Assembly: GCF_900110735.1 (NCBI RefSeq)
Contig: NZ_FOET01000022.1
Location: 1-52,674 of the forward strand
Source of the DNA: Streptomyces radiopugnans
GTDB lineage: Bacteria > Actinomycetota > Actinomycetes > Streptomycetales > Streptomycetaceae
Direction: 5' to 3'
DNA: 52,674 nt
The notes beneath the pieces are model-generated. The model saw only the letters and a list, made by a program, of their open reading frames with translations. It did no database searches and had not been told where the DNA came from. Each line of letters begins with the position of its first letter. Position 1 is the stretch's first letter. Of this stretch, positions 40,360 to 49,083 are shown one piece after another. The position numbers were made by a program, and so were the translations under genes.

Positions 40360-41274
40360 TTACAGGGAGCTGCCTGCGGTGAGCAGGCTGTCCAGTCCGA
40401 TGCGGCGGAAGAAGTCGGCGCGGAGGCGGTCGGCGACCGCGGAGACGACTTCGCTGCCATCCCGGCTGGGGTCTATGTGGGTGCGCAGAGGCCGGGTGCC
40501 GTGCTTCATCGCGACCAGTCGCGCGACGGCTTCGGCGACCTCGGCCGCATCGGCGTCCGAAGGGATGAGCGAGCGCGGCCAGGTGCTTGCCCAGGTCGTC
40601 CATAAGGGGTTGGTGACGCTGGTCGTAGGCTTCCGCACGGTCGATGTCGGCGGGGGTGCCCGCGTTGGCGAAGTGGTTGGTGCCGGTGGTGAACGCACCA
40701 GGCACCACGATCGCGGTGTCGATGCCGAACGGAAGCACCTCGGCGGCGTAGCTGACGGCCAGGGCGTCCATCGCGGCCTTGGCGGCGAAGTACGGGGCCA
40801 GGAAAGGGGGCAACCGCCGCGGGTGCTGGTGCTGCCGATCCACACCAGCAGCCCCGAGCCCTGCTCACGCAACTTCGGCAGGGCGGCGCGGTTGACGCGC
40901 TGGGTGCCCAGGACGTTCACGTCGTACAGGTCCGCGAACTGCTCGGCGGTGAACGCCTCGGCGGCGCCCAGGACCATGTGCCCGGCGTTGTGCACGACCA
41001 TGTCGAGTCGGCTGTGCTCAGTGACGATCCGGTCGATTGCGCCGTCGGCGGAGTCCTGGGAGGTGACGTCCAGCTCGACGGCGTGCACGTCGACCCGGTG
41101 GTCGGTGCCGTAGCGCACCAGGTCGGCCACCGCGGTCGCGTTACGGATCGCCATCTGGCGGATGCCCGCGTACACGGTGTGACCGGCGAGGGCCAGAGCA
41201 CGCACGGACAGCGCCCCGATGCCGCTGGAGGCCCCGGTGACCAGGATGGCCTTTCCGGTGTCGTCGTTCCTCAT
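40360..41274 (-). CDS. SDR-family oxidoreductase with two compensating frameshifts
   Basis: ATG 41274 opens KAILVTGASSGIGALSVRAL (NADP-binding TGxxxGIG) and continues normally, with VVHNAGHMVLGAAEAF, to LVWIGSTSTRGG near 40822. The next part is SDR-like only in another frame: LAPYFAAKAAMDALAVSYAA (YxxxK) to KHLAALAHP near 40570. The first frame then returns with SDADAAEVAEAVARLVAMKH to the end. Thus one base is lost and one gained; the frame in between is open but nonsense. The 304-aa product would lack the catalytic Tyr-Lys. This is either a pseudogene or a sequencing error in two places. Confidence 0.7.
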   Translation of the reverse strand: MRNDDTGKAILVTGASSGIGALSVRALALAGHTVYAGIRQMAIRNATAVADLVRYGTDHRVDVHAVELDVTSQDSADGAIDRIVTEHSRLDMVVHNAGHMVLGAAEAFTAEQFADLYDVNVLGTQRVNRAALPKLREQGSGLLVWIGSTSTRGGCPLSWPRTSPPRPRWTPWPSATPPRCFRSASTPRSWCLVRSPPAPTTSPTRAPPPTSTVRKPTTSVTNPLWTTWASTWPRSLIPSDADAAEVAEAVARLVAMKHGTRPLRTHIDPSRDGSEVVSAVADRLRADFFRRIGLDSLLTAGSSL

Positions 41275-41317
41275 GACAGGGTCTTTCGTTGATCGACGGG
41301 GTGGCTGGGCGGGCGGT

Positions 41318-42100
41318 TCAGATGATTCCGCCGTTGGCGCGGACGACCTGTCCGTTGATCCAGTGGCCGACCGGGGAGACCAGGAACGCGACGACCTCGG
41401 CGATGTCCGACGGGGTACCGAGTCGCTCCAGCGGGGGCTGGGCGGCCAGGCGGGCGATGGTCTCCTCGTCCTTGCCGTCCAGGAAGAGGTCGGTGGCCGT
41501 GGGGCCGGGCGCGACGGCGTTGGCGGTGACGTCCCGGCCCCGCAGCTCCCGGGCCAGGATCAGCGTCAGCGCCTCGACCGCGCCCTTGCTGGCGGAATAT
41601 GCGCCGTAGCCCGGGAAGGCCAGCCCCAGCACGGACGTGGAGAACGTCACGATCGCACCGCCGGGGCGCACCCGACGGGCGGCCTGCTGAACGACGACGA
41701 ACGTGCCGCGGATGTTGGTGCGGTGCAGGTCGTCCAAGACGGCCAGGTCCAGCTCGGCGATCGGCGCCATGTGTGCCCGCCCGGCCGCGTGCACGACGAC
41801 GTCGACACCGCCGAACTCTGCTTCGGCCGCGTCGAACAGGGCCGTGACGGCGTGTTCGTCGGCGACGTCGGCACGCACCGCGATCGCCCGGACGCCGCCG
41901 GTGACGGCCTCCTTCACGGCTGCTTCGGCCGCGTCCTGGTTGCCGGCGTAGCCGACCACGACGGCGTATCCGTCGGCGGCCAGCCGCCCGACGGTCCGGC
42001 GGCCGATGCCGCGCGAGCCGCCGGTGACGATCGCGACACGGGGTGAGGCGGAGGGCTGAGCCGGGGCAGCGGTCCCGTCGAGGGAAGTGGGGATGGGCAT
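41318..42100 (-). CDS. SDR-family NAD(P)-dependent oxidoreductase
   Basis: 260 aa from ATG 42100. VAIVTGGSRGIGRRTVGRLA (cofactor loop), DVVVHAAGRAHMAPIAELDL, catalytic Ser region IVTFSTSVLGLAFPGYGAYS with YSASKGAVEAL (Tyr-x-x-x-Lys), and C-terminal GTPSDIAEVVAFLVSPVGHW, INGQVVRANGG. A classical FabG-type SDR of normal length. First gene of the leftward operon with the second SDR and tautomerase, divergent from the XRE gene at 42259. Confidence 0.93.
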   Translation of the reverse strand: MPIPTSLDGTAAPAQPSASPRVAIVTGGSRGIGRRTVGRLAADGYAVVVGYAGNQDAAEAAVKEAVTGGVRAIAVRADVADEHAVTALFDAAEAEFGGVDVVVHAAGRAHMAPIAELDLAVLDDLHRTNIRGTFVVVQQAARRVRPGGAIVTFSTSVLGLAFPGYGAYSASKGAVEALTLILARELRGRDVTANAVAPGPTATDLFLDGKDEETIARLAAQPPLERLGTPSDIAEVVAFLVSPVGHWINGQVVRANGGII

Positions 42101-42186
42101 TACTGACTCCTGTGGTGAATGCGGGTCGGGCCGCGGTCTCGCCGTCGCCCTGCTGCGTCATCCACGATCGGCCGGTCCCCCACCCC

Positions 42187-42230
42187 TAGCCAGGGGTGCG
42201 TTCACCCAGGGGATGCCACCCCCTGGCTAC
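42187..42230. promoter_or_regulatory. Inverted repeat between SDR operon and XRE regulator
   Basis: TAGCCAGGGGTG (42187-42198) and CACCCCCTGGCTA (42218-42230) are inverted copies with one extra C. Located between the divergent starts 42100 and 42259, it suits an operator of the XRE regulator. Confidence 0.6.
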
Positions 42231-42258
42231 GGCTCGGCGCGCGCGCGACCATGAAGGG

Positions 42259-43164
42259 GTGAACCTTCCAGAACTCGGCGCCTTCCTCAGGACACGCCGC
42301 GACCGCATCCGCCCCGCCGAGGTCGGTCTCCCCCAAGGCCCGCGCCGGCGCGTCCCCGGGCTGCGCCGCGAGGAAGTCGCCCAGCTGGCAGGGCTGTCAG
42401 CCGACTACTACACCGAGCTGGAGCGCGGCAGCGCAAAGAACGGCGTGCAGCCTTCGGCCCAGACCCTGGCCGCCCTCGCCCGAGCCCTGCGCCTGAACGG
42501 CGACGAGCGCGACCACCTGTTTCACCTCGCCGAACGGCCGGGCCCTCCGTCAGCGCACGGACCGTCGGCACACGTGCAGCCCGCGCTTCTCGGACTGCTG
42601 GACCGGCTGTCCAACACCCCCGCGCGCGTCATCACCGACCTGCACGAAACCCTGGTGGAAAACGACCTGGCCAGGAACCTGCTCGGCAAGTCCCCGGCAC
42701 ACCGCGGCCCGGCGGCGAGCTTCGTGTACCGCTGGTTCACCGACCCGCAGGCGCGCGAGAGGTACCCGCCCGAGGATCACCCGCACCACTCCCGGGTGTT
42801 CGTGGCCGACCTCCAAGCAGCGGCCGCCAAGCGCGGCCGGGACACGGAGGTCACGAAGATGATCGCCGTGCTACGCCGCCGCAGCCAGGAGTTCGCAGCC
42901 CTCTGGGACACCCACGACGTCGCGGTGCGCCGCATGGACCACAAGAAGATCGTCCACCCCACGCTCGGCATCATCGAACTCGACTGCTACAACCTCCTCA
43001 GCGAAGACGGACGCCAGCGCCTGCTGTGGTTCACCGCCCCGCCCGGAAGCCCGGGAGCCGAGCAACTGGAACTGCTGTCCGTCATAGGGGCCCAGGACCT
43101 GGGTATCACGGAGGGCACGGCACCGGAGGGGTTGTCCGCGACGAAATCCGGATCGCAGCCCTGA
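42259..43164 (+). CDS. XRE-family regulator with MmyB-like ligand domain
   Basis: 301 aa from GTG 42259 (GAAGGG upstream). Helix-turn-helix: LPELGAFLRTRRDRIRPAEV, GLRREEVAQLAGLSADYYTE, LERGSAKNGVQPSAQTLAAL. The C-terminal MmyB-type domain has PARVITDLHETLVENDLARN, FVYRWFTDPQARERYPPEDH and VRRMDHKKIVHPTLGIIELD. Such regulators control adjacent divergent SDR genes in many Streptomyces; this is the case here by layout. Probably autoregulated through the inverted repeat at 42187. Confidence 0.93.
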   Translation: MNLPELGAFLRTRRDRIRPAEVGLPQGPRRRVPGLRREEVAQLAGLSADYYTELERGSAKNGVQPSAQTLAALARALRLNGDERDHLFHLAERPGPPSAHGPSAHVQPALLGLLDRLSNTPARVITDLHETLVENDLARNLLGKSPAHRGPAASFVYRWFTDPQARERYPPEDHPHHSRVFVADLQAAAAKRGRDTEVTKMIAVLRRRSQEFAALWDTHDVAVRRMDHKKIVHPTLGIIELDCYNLLSEDGRQRLLWFTAPPGSPGAEQLELLSVIGAQDLGITEGTAPEGLSATKSGSQP

Positions 43165-43180
43165 CCCGCGCCGCCGAGGG

Positions 43181-43213
43181 GGGACCGCCTTCCCGGCAAG
43201 GCGTGGCGGTCCC
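43181..43213 (+). terminator. Hairpin after the XRE gene
   Basis: GGGACCGCC (43181-43189) and GGCGGTCCC (43205-43213), 15-base loop, just downstream of the XRE stop at 43164. Likely terminator. Confidence 0.6.
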
Positions 43214-43339
43214 TACCCCCGCAGAGATATGTTCTCCGGCCCGGGGCTCACGATGACCCCTTGATTCCCGTTTTCCTCACGCTCACGGGATGGTCTCCGC
43301 AGCGGCAGGTTGACCGGGCGCGGCAGCGCCGGTGCTTCA

Positions 43340-43560
43340 TAGGTGGTCGGTCATGGCGTAGCCGACGACCTCGTGGGTGGCCAGGTTCGGTCGGCGGGCG
43401 AGGGAGAACCGACCTCTGCGGTGGGCAGATAGGCGATGTCGCAGATCAGCTCGGTCCCGAGGCGCTCGGCATGGAGGTCGCGGCCGATCAGGCCCGGGGC
43501 GGGTTTGGTCGTCGTGCAGGCCGGGTCAGCGAACACCGCCTGCGCCGGGTGACGCCGCGC
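43340..43560 (-). pseudogene. IS3-family OrfB fragment (DDE core part)
   Basis: On this strand: ACTTTKPAPGLIGRDLHAER, LGTELICDIAYLPTAE, and in a second frame LATHEVVGYAMTDH. This is the start of the rve integrase domain (first Asp in CDIAYLPT; LATHEVVGY loop). Frameshifted, with both ends missing. Confidence 0.65.
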
Positions 43561-43617
43561 TCACGCATTCACCCAGGCGAGCGACGGGACGTACAAGGCT
43601 CCGGCGGGGTCGGCGGC

Positions 43618-44800
43618 CAAGCCGGCAAGGGCACCGGCGACTACACGATCACAACGCCCGACCACACCAGTCGGACCTTCGACAGCAGCGGTCAGCTCAC
43701 CTCCGTGGTCGACGCCGCCGGCAAGGGGCTGAGCCTGACGTACGTCTCCGGCGAACTCGCCTCGGTCAAGGACGCCACCGGCTGCACCACCACGTTCACC
43801 ACGGGCACCGACGGGCTGCTGTCCAAGGTGAGCCTGCCGGACGGCACTTCGGTGTCATACGGCTACACCGACGGCCTGCTGACCTCGGTGACCGACCCTG
43901 CCGGCAAGACCTCGTCCTACGCGTACGACGCGAACAAGCGGCTGTCCTCCTACACCGACCCGGAGGGTGGCAAGGTCACCAACGTCTACGACGCCACCGG
44001 CCGCATCACGTCCCAGACCGACCAGAGCGGCAAGACCACCACGTTCACCTGGGACGGCGACCGCGAGTCGCACACCACGGCCCCCGACGGCGGGGTGTGG
44101 ACCGACGTCTACTCCGGCAACGTGCTGATGGAGACCATCGACCCGTACGGCAAGAGCATCACCTACGACTACGACCGCCATCTGCGGCCCGTCGACATCA
44201 CCGACCAGCGCGGCAACACCACGTCGATGACGTACGACAGCGCCGGCCGGATGCTCACCCGCAGCGCGCCGTCGTCCCTCGGCAACTCGGAGAGCTGGAC
44301 CTGCGACGCCGCGGGCAACGTCACCGGCCACACCGACGGCCGCGGCAACAAGACGGCGTACGCGTACAGCTCGTCGAACCAGCTGACCACGACCACGGAT
44401 CCGCAGGGCGGCAAGACCGCCTACAGGTACACCTCGCTCGGCGCCATCGCGACCGTGACGACCCCGCGCGGCAGGGTCACCGAGTACGGGTACGACGCGG
44501 CGGGCAATCGGACCTCGGTCACCACCCCGCTGGGCGAGAAGGCGACGTTCATCTACGACAAGGCCGGGCGGATCCTGTCCAAGACGGATCCACACGGCAA
44601 TGCCGCAGGGGCCGACCCGGCCGCCCACACGACGACCTACACCTATGGCGGACGCGGGCTGCTCAGCTCGGCCACCGACCCGCTGGGCCGCACCACGATC
44701 TACAAGTACAACGGCGCCGAGCAGTTGACCTCCGCGTCCGTCGCGTACACCTACGACGACGGCCGCACTTCCACAATGACGGCCGAGGCGAGACCACCAG
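43618..44800 (+). pseudogene. RHS/YD-repeat protein fragment
   Basis: About 390 codons without start, with at least 15 YD repeats (e.g. GLLTSVTDPAGKTSSYAYDA, NKRLSSYTDPEGGKVTNVYD, GRMLTRSAP, AAGNRTSVTTPLGEKATFIY). RHS proteins form large beta-shells that carry C-terminal toxins in contact competition. Both the N-terminal secretion part and the C-terminal core and toxin are absent: the repeat ends near TSASVAYTYDDGRTSTMTAE and passes into unrelated sequence. Tight repetitive codon use and the IS3 relic upstream fit a piece moved or left by recombination. Confidence 0.8.
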
Positions 44801-45013
44801 CTGTCGGCGGCCTGGGGGTGTGGGGCGCCGTCGGCCATGGCCGTGCTCCCTTCCGGGCAGTGTCCATGTCGCCGGCTCCCCCGTGGCGGCCCGCACGGCG
44901 GCCGCAGAGGTTGCCCAGAGGACAAGGGTCCGCGCGGACAGCGCTGCCGCAGCGCGGGAACAAGGAGAGCCAGAGCGGGGCGGGGTGTCGGTGGCGGCTG
45001 GGAGGCTGGTGCC
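44801..45013. other. Noncoding junction between RHS fragment and DUF6461 gene
   Basis: No supported gene. The RHS frame continues without YD pattern. No toxin domain is recognised here. Confidence 0.4.
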
Positions 45014-45631
45014 ATGTCGAGGGCAACAGCACGGGACTACCGGTGGCTGGAGGAGCATTTCCCCGAACTGGCCGAGGCGTACTGCCTCACCGCGATCCGC
45101 GGACTCGCCGTCTCGACGGTACTGGCCCGGCTGGATGCGGTGCGGGTCTGCGCGGTCAGGGGCGTGGACGCCCTGTACGGGCCAGCCTACGCGGCCTGGA
45201 GCGCTTTTTGCGGTGAGCGGCTGTTCGCGGGCGTGACCGCGGTGGACGGATGGACGCTGATGGTCGAGCCCGTTGGTTTCCTCGGCGTGACCCGGTCGGT
45301 GGCCGAGCCGCTGTCACGGGGCACCACGGTGGTCTCGCACTCCCGCACCATCGAAGCCGTCGACCGCTTCCGCTGGTACCAGGACGGCGTCGAGCGGTTG
45401 TCGTTCGAGCCGCTGTTTCCCTACCGGCGCGGCGGCAGCACCCCGGAGGTGGCGGTGGAGCAGATGCGGGCGGCCGGCTTCGACCTGCGCGCCGGCACCG
45501 AGCGGGACATCGGCCTGCCCACACAGGCGGCATTCGCGCTCGCCGAGCGCCTCACCGGGGTGCAGATCACCCGCGAACTGCTGGAGACGGCCCCGTTCAC
45601 CGGCACTCTGGTCGACCTGCCCCGCCCCTGA
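45014..45631 (+). CDS. DUF6461 family protein
   Basis: 205 aa from ATG 45014. YRWLEEHFPELAEAYCLTAI, RGLAVSTVLARLDAV is the DUF6461 start; later GWTLMVEPVGFLGVTRSVAE, GTTVVSHSRTIEAVDRFRWY and DGVERLSFEPLFPYRRGG form the beta core, and GFDLRAGTERDIGLPTQAAF the C-terminal helices. Function is unknown. These proteins are frequent in Streptomyces and are often small stand-alone genes. Its position right after an RHS fragment would suit an immunity gene, but that is speculation. Confidence 0.8.
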   Translation: MSRATARDYRWLEEHFPELAEAYCLTAIRGLAVSTVLARLDAVRVCAVRGVDALYGPAYAAWSAFCGERLFAGVTAVDGWTLMVEPVGFLGVTRSVAEPLSRGTTVVSHSRTIEAVDRFRWYQDGVERLSFEPLFPYRRGGSTPEVAVEQMRAAGFDLRAGTERDIGLPTQAAFALAERLTGVQITRELLETAPFTGTLVDLPRP

Positions 45632-45729
45632 CACCGACACCCCCAGCGGGTCCAGGCAGCCTGCTCCAACCCGCCGTCGGAAAGTGGACGGCGCTGTCCC
45701 CGGGGTCCTTTGCGCAGGTGCGTCCAGAC

Positions 45730-46127
45730 GACCAGGCCCTGGTCGCGGCAGACCCCGACACACTGCAGGCCGCGCTCCGGAAAGCCGATCGCCGCAGACT
45801 CCTCGAAGTGATCCGGCCCAAGACCCCGCACGTGGCCGCCCGGCTGGTCAACGAGATCTTCGGCGCGCTCGATGAACAAACCGTCGTCGTCCCGGGGACA
45901 GGACCCTCGACGTCGTGGTCCCGTCCCTGGCCCGTTCCCTGGCGGCCGTCCGCGAACAGCGCCGGGCCCTGGAAGCCCAGCTCAAAGCCCTGCTGAAGGA
46001 GCACCTTCTTCCGAAGGTCCTGACTTCGATGCCGGAAGTCGCGGTCAAGACCGCCGCCGTGCTGCTGGCCACCGTCGGCGACGGCACCTTCTACGAACCC
46101 CGACCCACCCGGGCGACGGCTGCCTGA
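45730..46127 (+). pseudogene. IS110-family transposase fragment with frameshift
   Basis: ALRKADRRRLLEVIRPKTPH, VAARLVNEIFGALDEQTVVV up to about 45898, then in another frame VPSLARSLAAVREQRRALEA, LLKEHLLPKVLTSMPEVAVK, TAAVLLATVGDGTF. This is the middle of IS110 transposases: linker coil and start of the Transposase_20 domain. The N-terminal DEDD domain and the C-terminal Ser region are missing. Confidence 0.7.
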
Positions 46128-46154
46128 ACCAGCCCACAGGCACGTCGATTCAGG

Positions 46155-46571
46155 TCAACACCTTGTGTCGCCTGTCCACACCGAGATCTCTGCGGCACCC
46201 CGACGGACAGCTTCTTCCTGGCCACGGGCAAGCTTCCTGCAGGCCGCTGCGACGTCCGGCACACCGTCCGGTCCCGCGAGCGCGTCATGCACCCCGGTCC
46301 GCAGCCAGTCAGCCTGATTGTCGTCAGCCTCGACAACCGCGAGAGCGATGAGCCTCACGGCGGCCACCGTCCCCACCCGGGCCAAGGACTCTGCCGTCTG
46401 TCGGGTCACCGCCGTGTCCTCGACATCCAGGAGCAGCCCCACCAGCGCTTCCACAGCCTCAGGAGCATCAGCAAAGGAAGCAAGGTCACGCCCGGCACGA
46501 ACACGTTCCTTCCAGGAAGGAGACGATGCCTCAGCCAAGGCCGCCTCCAACCCACTCATCATCTCTGGCAC
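46155..46571 (-). CDS. HEAT-repeat-like hypothetical protein
   Basis: 138 aa from 46571; internal ATG codons at 46562 and 46559 are alternatives. Helical repeats: SWKERVRAGRDLASFADAPE, AVEALVGLLLDVEDTAVTRQ, TAESLARVGTVAAVRLIALA, ACRKLARGQEEAVRRGAAE. The spacing fits two to three HEAT repeats, which bind proteins. No catalytic motif. It stands alone between an IS110 relic and a broken winged-helix gene. Confidence 0.75.
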   Translation of the reverse strand: MPEMMSGLEAALAEASSPSWKERVRAGRDLASFADAPEAVEALVGLLLDVEDTAVTRQTAESLARVGTVAAVRLIALAVVEADDNQADWLRTGVHDALAGPDGVPDVAAACRKLARGQEEAVRRGAAEISVWTGDTRC

Positions 46572-46583
46572 GACCAGACAGTC

Positions 46584-47093
46584 TCATGCCCCACGAAGAA
46601 GATCGAACCCCAGGTCGAAGCCGCCCTCACGCTTGACGAAACACATAGAGGCACTCCCCCGGCGCAGCCGGTGCCCCGGCGCGCGTGTGACCGCTGGGGC
46701 TGCTGTGGGGCTGGGGGAAGTACCCACCTCCCCCAGGGGTGTGGGAGGGCGGCTCCAACGTGTCGGTTTCCGCACCATCGGGCTGACCTGCGACGCAGCG
46801 TCCAGGCCCTGGCCGACGTACTGCGGATTGTTGGCCGGATTCCGGTAGACCGCGAACTCCCACCGCGGACGGCCGGTGGCCGGGCCGTAGCCGGCCTGCG
46901 TGTGCCGGACGTGGCCGGCCTTCTTCAGCCGCTGCACCACCCCGCGCAGACGGCTGGCACCCGTCTTCCAGCCGGACGCCTGGAACTCCTCCGACAGCGC
47001 CAGGATCCCCGAGGGCAGCCCCGGATCCCGCAGCAGCAGCCGGATCAGCACCTCATAGTCCTCCGGCTGGAGACCGGGCTTGTGAGCCAGCAC
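46584..47093 (-). pseudogene. N-terminal part of a plasmid winged-helix protein, truncated and frameshifted
   Basis: Possible GTG start 47093 (VLAHKPGLQPEDYEVLIRLL). The winged helix reads LRDPGLPSGILALSEEFQAS, GWKTGASRLRGVVQRLKKAG, HVRHTQAGYGPATGRPRWEF, AVYRNPANNPQYV. After QVSPMVRK (near 46775) one A appears lost: the other frame gives TDTLEPPSHTPGGGG. Proteins with this N-terminus are common on Streptomyces plasmids and prophages (recall). The C-terminal half is missing; a C-terminal half of such a protein lies at 8882-9631. Confidence 0.55.
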
Positions 47094-47119
47094 GCGTCCG
47101 GGACCGAGGCCCTCGGCGT

Positions 47120-47623
47120 CTACAAAGCGTGCAGCAGGAACTGGGTGGTGGTATAGCCGGCGCCGCCGGAACAGGTGTGGCTCTGCTGGGTGGCCGTGTA
47201 CGTGAACCCGGACGGCACGGAGCAGGCCCACATGCCGGTCACGGGCTTGCGGAGCAGGAACTGGCTGGTCGTGTAACTGGCGCCGCCGGAACACGTGTGG
47301 CTGCTCATGACCCCGGTGTGGGTGTAGCCGGGCATGGTGGTGCAGGCCCAGAGGCCGTCGGCGGGCGGCTGGACGTAGAACTCGGTGGTCCGGTAGCTGC
47401 TGCCTCCCGAGCAGGTGTAGGAGCCGCGGGAGGAGGTGTACGTGTAGCCGGACGGGACGGAGCAGGCCCAGAAGCCTGAGGTGGCCCCTGTGGTCCCGGC
47501 TTCGGCGGGCGGGGCGGCGACGGCCGGGGCGGTCGCCGTGGTGAGAGCCGTGGTGAGGGCGAGGGTGGCCGTCGCCGTGGCGGCGAGCAGCGTGCGGGGC
47601 ACACGGAAGGTCATACGCGGCAT
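47120..47623 (-). CDS. Secreted protein with three cysteine-bearing repeats
   Basis: 167 aa from ATG 47623 (AGGAG upstream). Signal peptide: PRMTFRVPRTLLAATATATL, ALTTALTTATAPAVA with cleavage near AVAAPP. The rest is three repeats of about 38 residues: WACSVPSGYTYTSSRGSYTC, WACTTMPGYTHTGVMSSHTC, WACSVPSGFTYTATQQSHTC, each followed by SGG.SY.T..F. Each has two Cys (W-x-C and HTC/YTC), probably one disulphide per repeat. The family is not recognised; it is exported by Sec. It could be a small adhesin, inhibitor or matrix protein. Confidence 0.85.
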   Translation of the reverse strand: MPRMTFRVPRTLLAATATATLALTTALTTATAPAVAAPPAEAGTTGATSGFWACSVPSGYTYTSSRGSYTCSGGSSYRTTEFYVQPPADGLWACTTMPGYTHTGVMSSHTCSGGASYTTSQFLLRKPVTGMWACSVPSGFTYTATQQSHTCSGGAGYTTTQFLLHAL

Positions 47624-47890
47624 GGCGGGCACTCCTGGTCGTTTCGTCCATCGGGCGGAATCAACGGGTGGGGGCCGACCGGGAGTCTGGCCCGTGCCCC
47701 GGCCGCCGCAGGGCGCGCGCCGGAAGACTGTCAGGGGCACGGGCCCTCCGCAAGGCCGATGCCGCGCGGTCCGCTGTCTTCCGGCCGCCACCTGCACCCC
47801 GGCCGACCTGCAGGCCGACCGGGGCGCACCGCCCTGCCAGGGCGTTCGGTACGGGTGGAACGGCGGGGTCCGCCCCCTGGGCCGTACGGG

Positions 47891-48163
47891 TCAGCCGGCC
47901 AGGGCGTTGAAGTGGACCTCCTGCAGGCCTTCGGCGGCCACGGCCTGCAGCTGGGTGTCGGTGGCGCTAGCGGCCTGGGCATCGAACAGGCAGGCGGCGT
48001 AGGCGGGCGGGAGGTGCTGGGTGATCCACCGCATCCGGCCGTCGTCGCTGGTGCCGGGGGTGGTGGTGAACCCGAACCGGGTCCGCGACTCCACCACGAT
48101 CCCGCCCGCGGTTACGGCCCGCCACCGGACACGCCCACCGGCCCCCCCGCGTTCAACAGCCAC
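47891..48163 (-). CDS. Hypothetical protein, 90 aa
   Basis: Possible GTG 48163 (VAVERGGAGGRVRWRAVTAG). GIVVESRTRFGFTTTPGTSD, DGRMRWITQHLPPAYAACLF and TDTQLQAVAAEGLQEVHFNA form a soluble alpha/beta small protein that may be the C-terminal part of a longer one. No ribosome-binding site is clear. Not recognised. Confidence 0.45.
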   Translation of the reverse strand: MAVERGGAGGRVRWRAVTAGGIVVESRTRFGFTTTPGTSDDGRMRWITQHLPPAYAACLFDAQAASATDTQLQAVAAEGLQEVHFNALAG

Positions 48164-48250
48164 AGGGATCGGCGTCTCAGCGCCCCGGCAGCGGCTCGTG
48201 ATCAGGTGAGCTTGTAGCGCGATGCACGGTGCTCTGCGAGGATCCTCACC

Positions 48251-49039
48251 GTGGCAGGGACCGACACGGATGCCGTGCTCGAGCGGTTCGTCTCCGAGAT
48301 ACCGCTGGTGGTACCGGTGGTGGCCGTCTGGGCACACGGTTCACTCGCGCTGGGCGACTTCCAGCCGGGGCGCAGCGATCTCGATCTCATCGCGGTGATC
48401 GAAAGCCCGCTGGACGGCAAGCAGATAGACCGGCTGGCAAGCACTCACCGACGCTTGTTGAACGAGGAGCCGGCAGCGGCCAAGCTGCACTGTTCGTACA
48501 TGACAAGGACAGCCCTCCCCGGGGCCGAAGAGAACCATGTCACCTGGGCGCACGGCACGATGCTGGAACGCCCGGTCACCCCGGTCACCCGCCGGGAACT
48601 GCTCGACGGCGGACTCACCCTCCACGGCCCGCCGCCGGCGGAACTGCTCCCGCCGCTCGCTTGCGGGCAGTTGGAGGACTTCATCCGGCGCGACCTGGCG
48701 GAGTACTGGCTTCCGGCCACCGGCAGACCGCTGCTCTGGCTCCAGGACGTCTGGGTGGACCTGGGCCTGCTGGTCCTGGCCCGCGCCACCGTCACCCTGC
48801 GCGATGGCCGGCTGATCACCAAGGGCGAGGCCCTGACGGAGCTGCCGGCGCTCGGTGCGCCCGCGGATGTGGTACGCGACATCCGCGAGCGCCGGTACGC
48901 GGACCCCGAGCCGATCAGCCACCTGTGGCGTGTCCGCCGAGCAGCGCGGGCCCGCGCCTTCGTATGGCGCGGCATCAAGCGCACCCTGGCCACGAGCGGA
49001 AACCCACAGGGACCACCGACCGGCATGGACGAGCCGTAA
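48251..49039 (+). CDS. Nucleotidyltransferase, AadA-like
   Basis: 262 aa from GTG 48251. The nucleotidyltransferase motif AHGSLALGDFQPGRSDLDLI (G-S-x-x-x-G ... S-D-x-D) is intact at residues 28-47 and binds metal and NTP. The C-terminal helical domain (GQLEDFIRRDLAEYWLPATG, LQDVWVDLGLLVLARATVTL, GRLITKGEALTELP) matches the layout of aminoglycoside adenylyltransferases (ANT(3'')/ANT(9), DUF4111-type). It may modify an antibiotic, but environmental members often have unknown substrates. Stand-alone, no operon partners. Confidence 0.8.
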   Translation: MAGTDTDAVLERFVSEIPLVVPVVAVWAHGSLALGDFQPGRSDLDLIAVIESPLDGKQIDRLASTHRRLLNEEPAAAKLHCSYMTRTALPGAEENHVTWAHGTMLERPVTPVTRRELLDGGLTLHGPPPAELLPPLACGQLEDFIRRDLAEYWLPATGRPLLWLQDVWVDLGLLVLARATVTLRDGRLITKGEALTELPALGAPADVVRDIRERRYADPEPISHLWRVRRAARARAFVWRGIKRTLATSGNPQGPPTGMDEP

Positions 49040-49083
49040 CGGCCTCGAGCTCCCAACGGAACGAGCTGCGCCCTGCGTCACCG

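Noticed and set aside
46584..47651. Single 355-codon protein covering the secreted-repeat gene and the winged-helix fragment
   Set aside because: The part opposite 47120-47651 is the shifted frame of the secreted protein gene, which has a signal peptide and a ribosome-binding site in its own frame.
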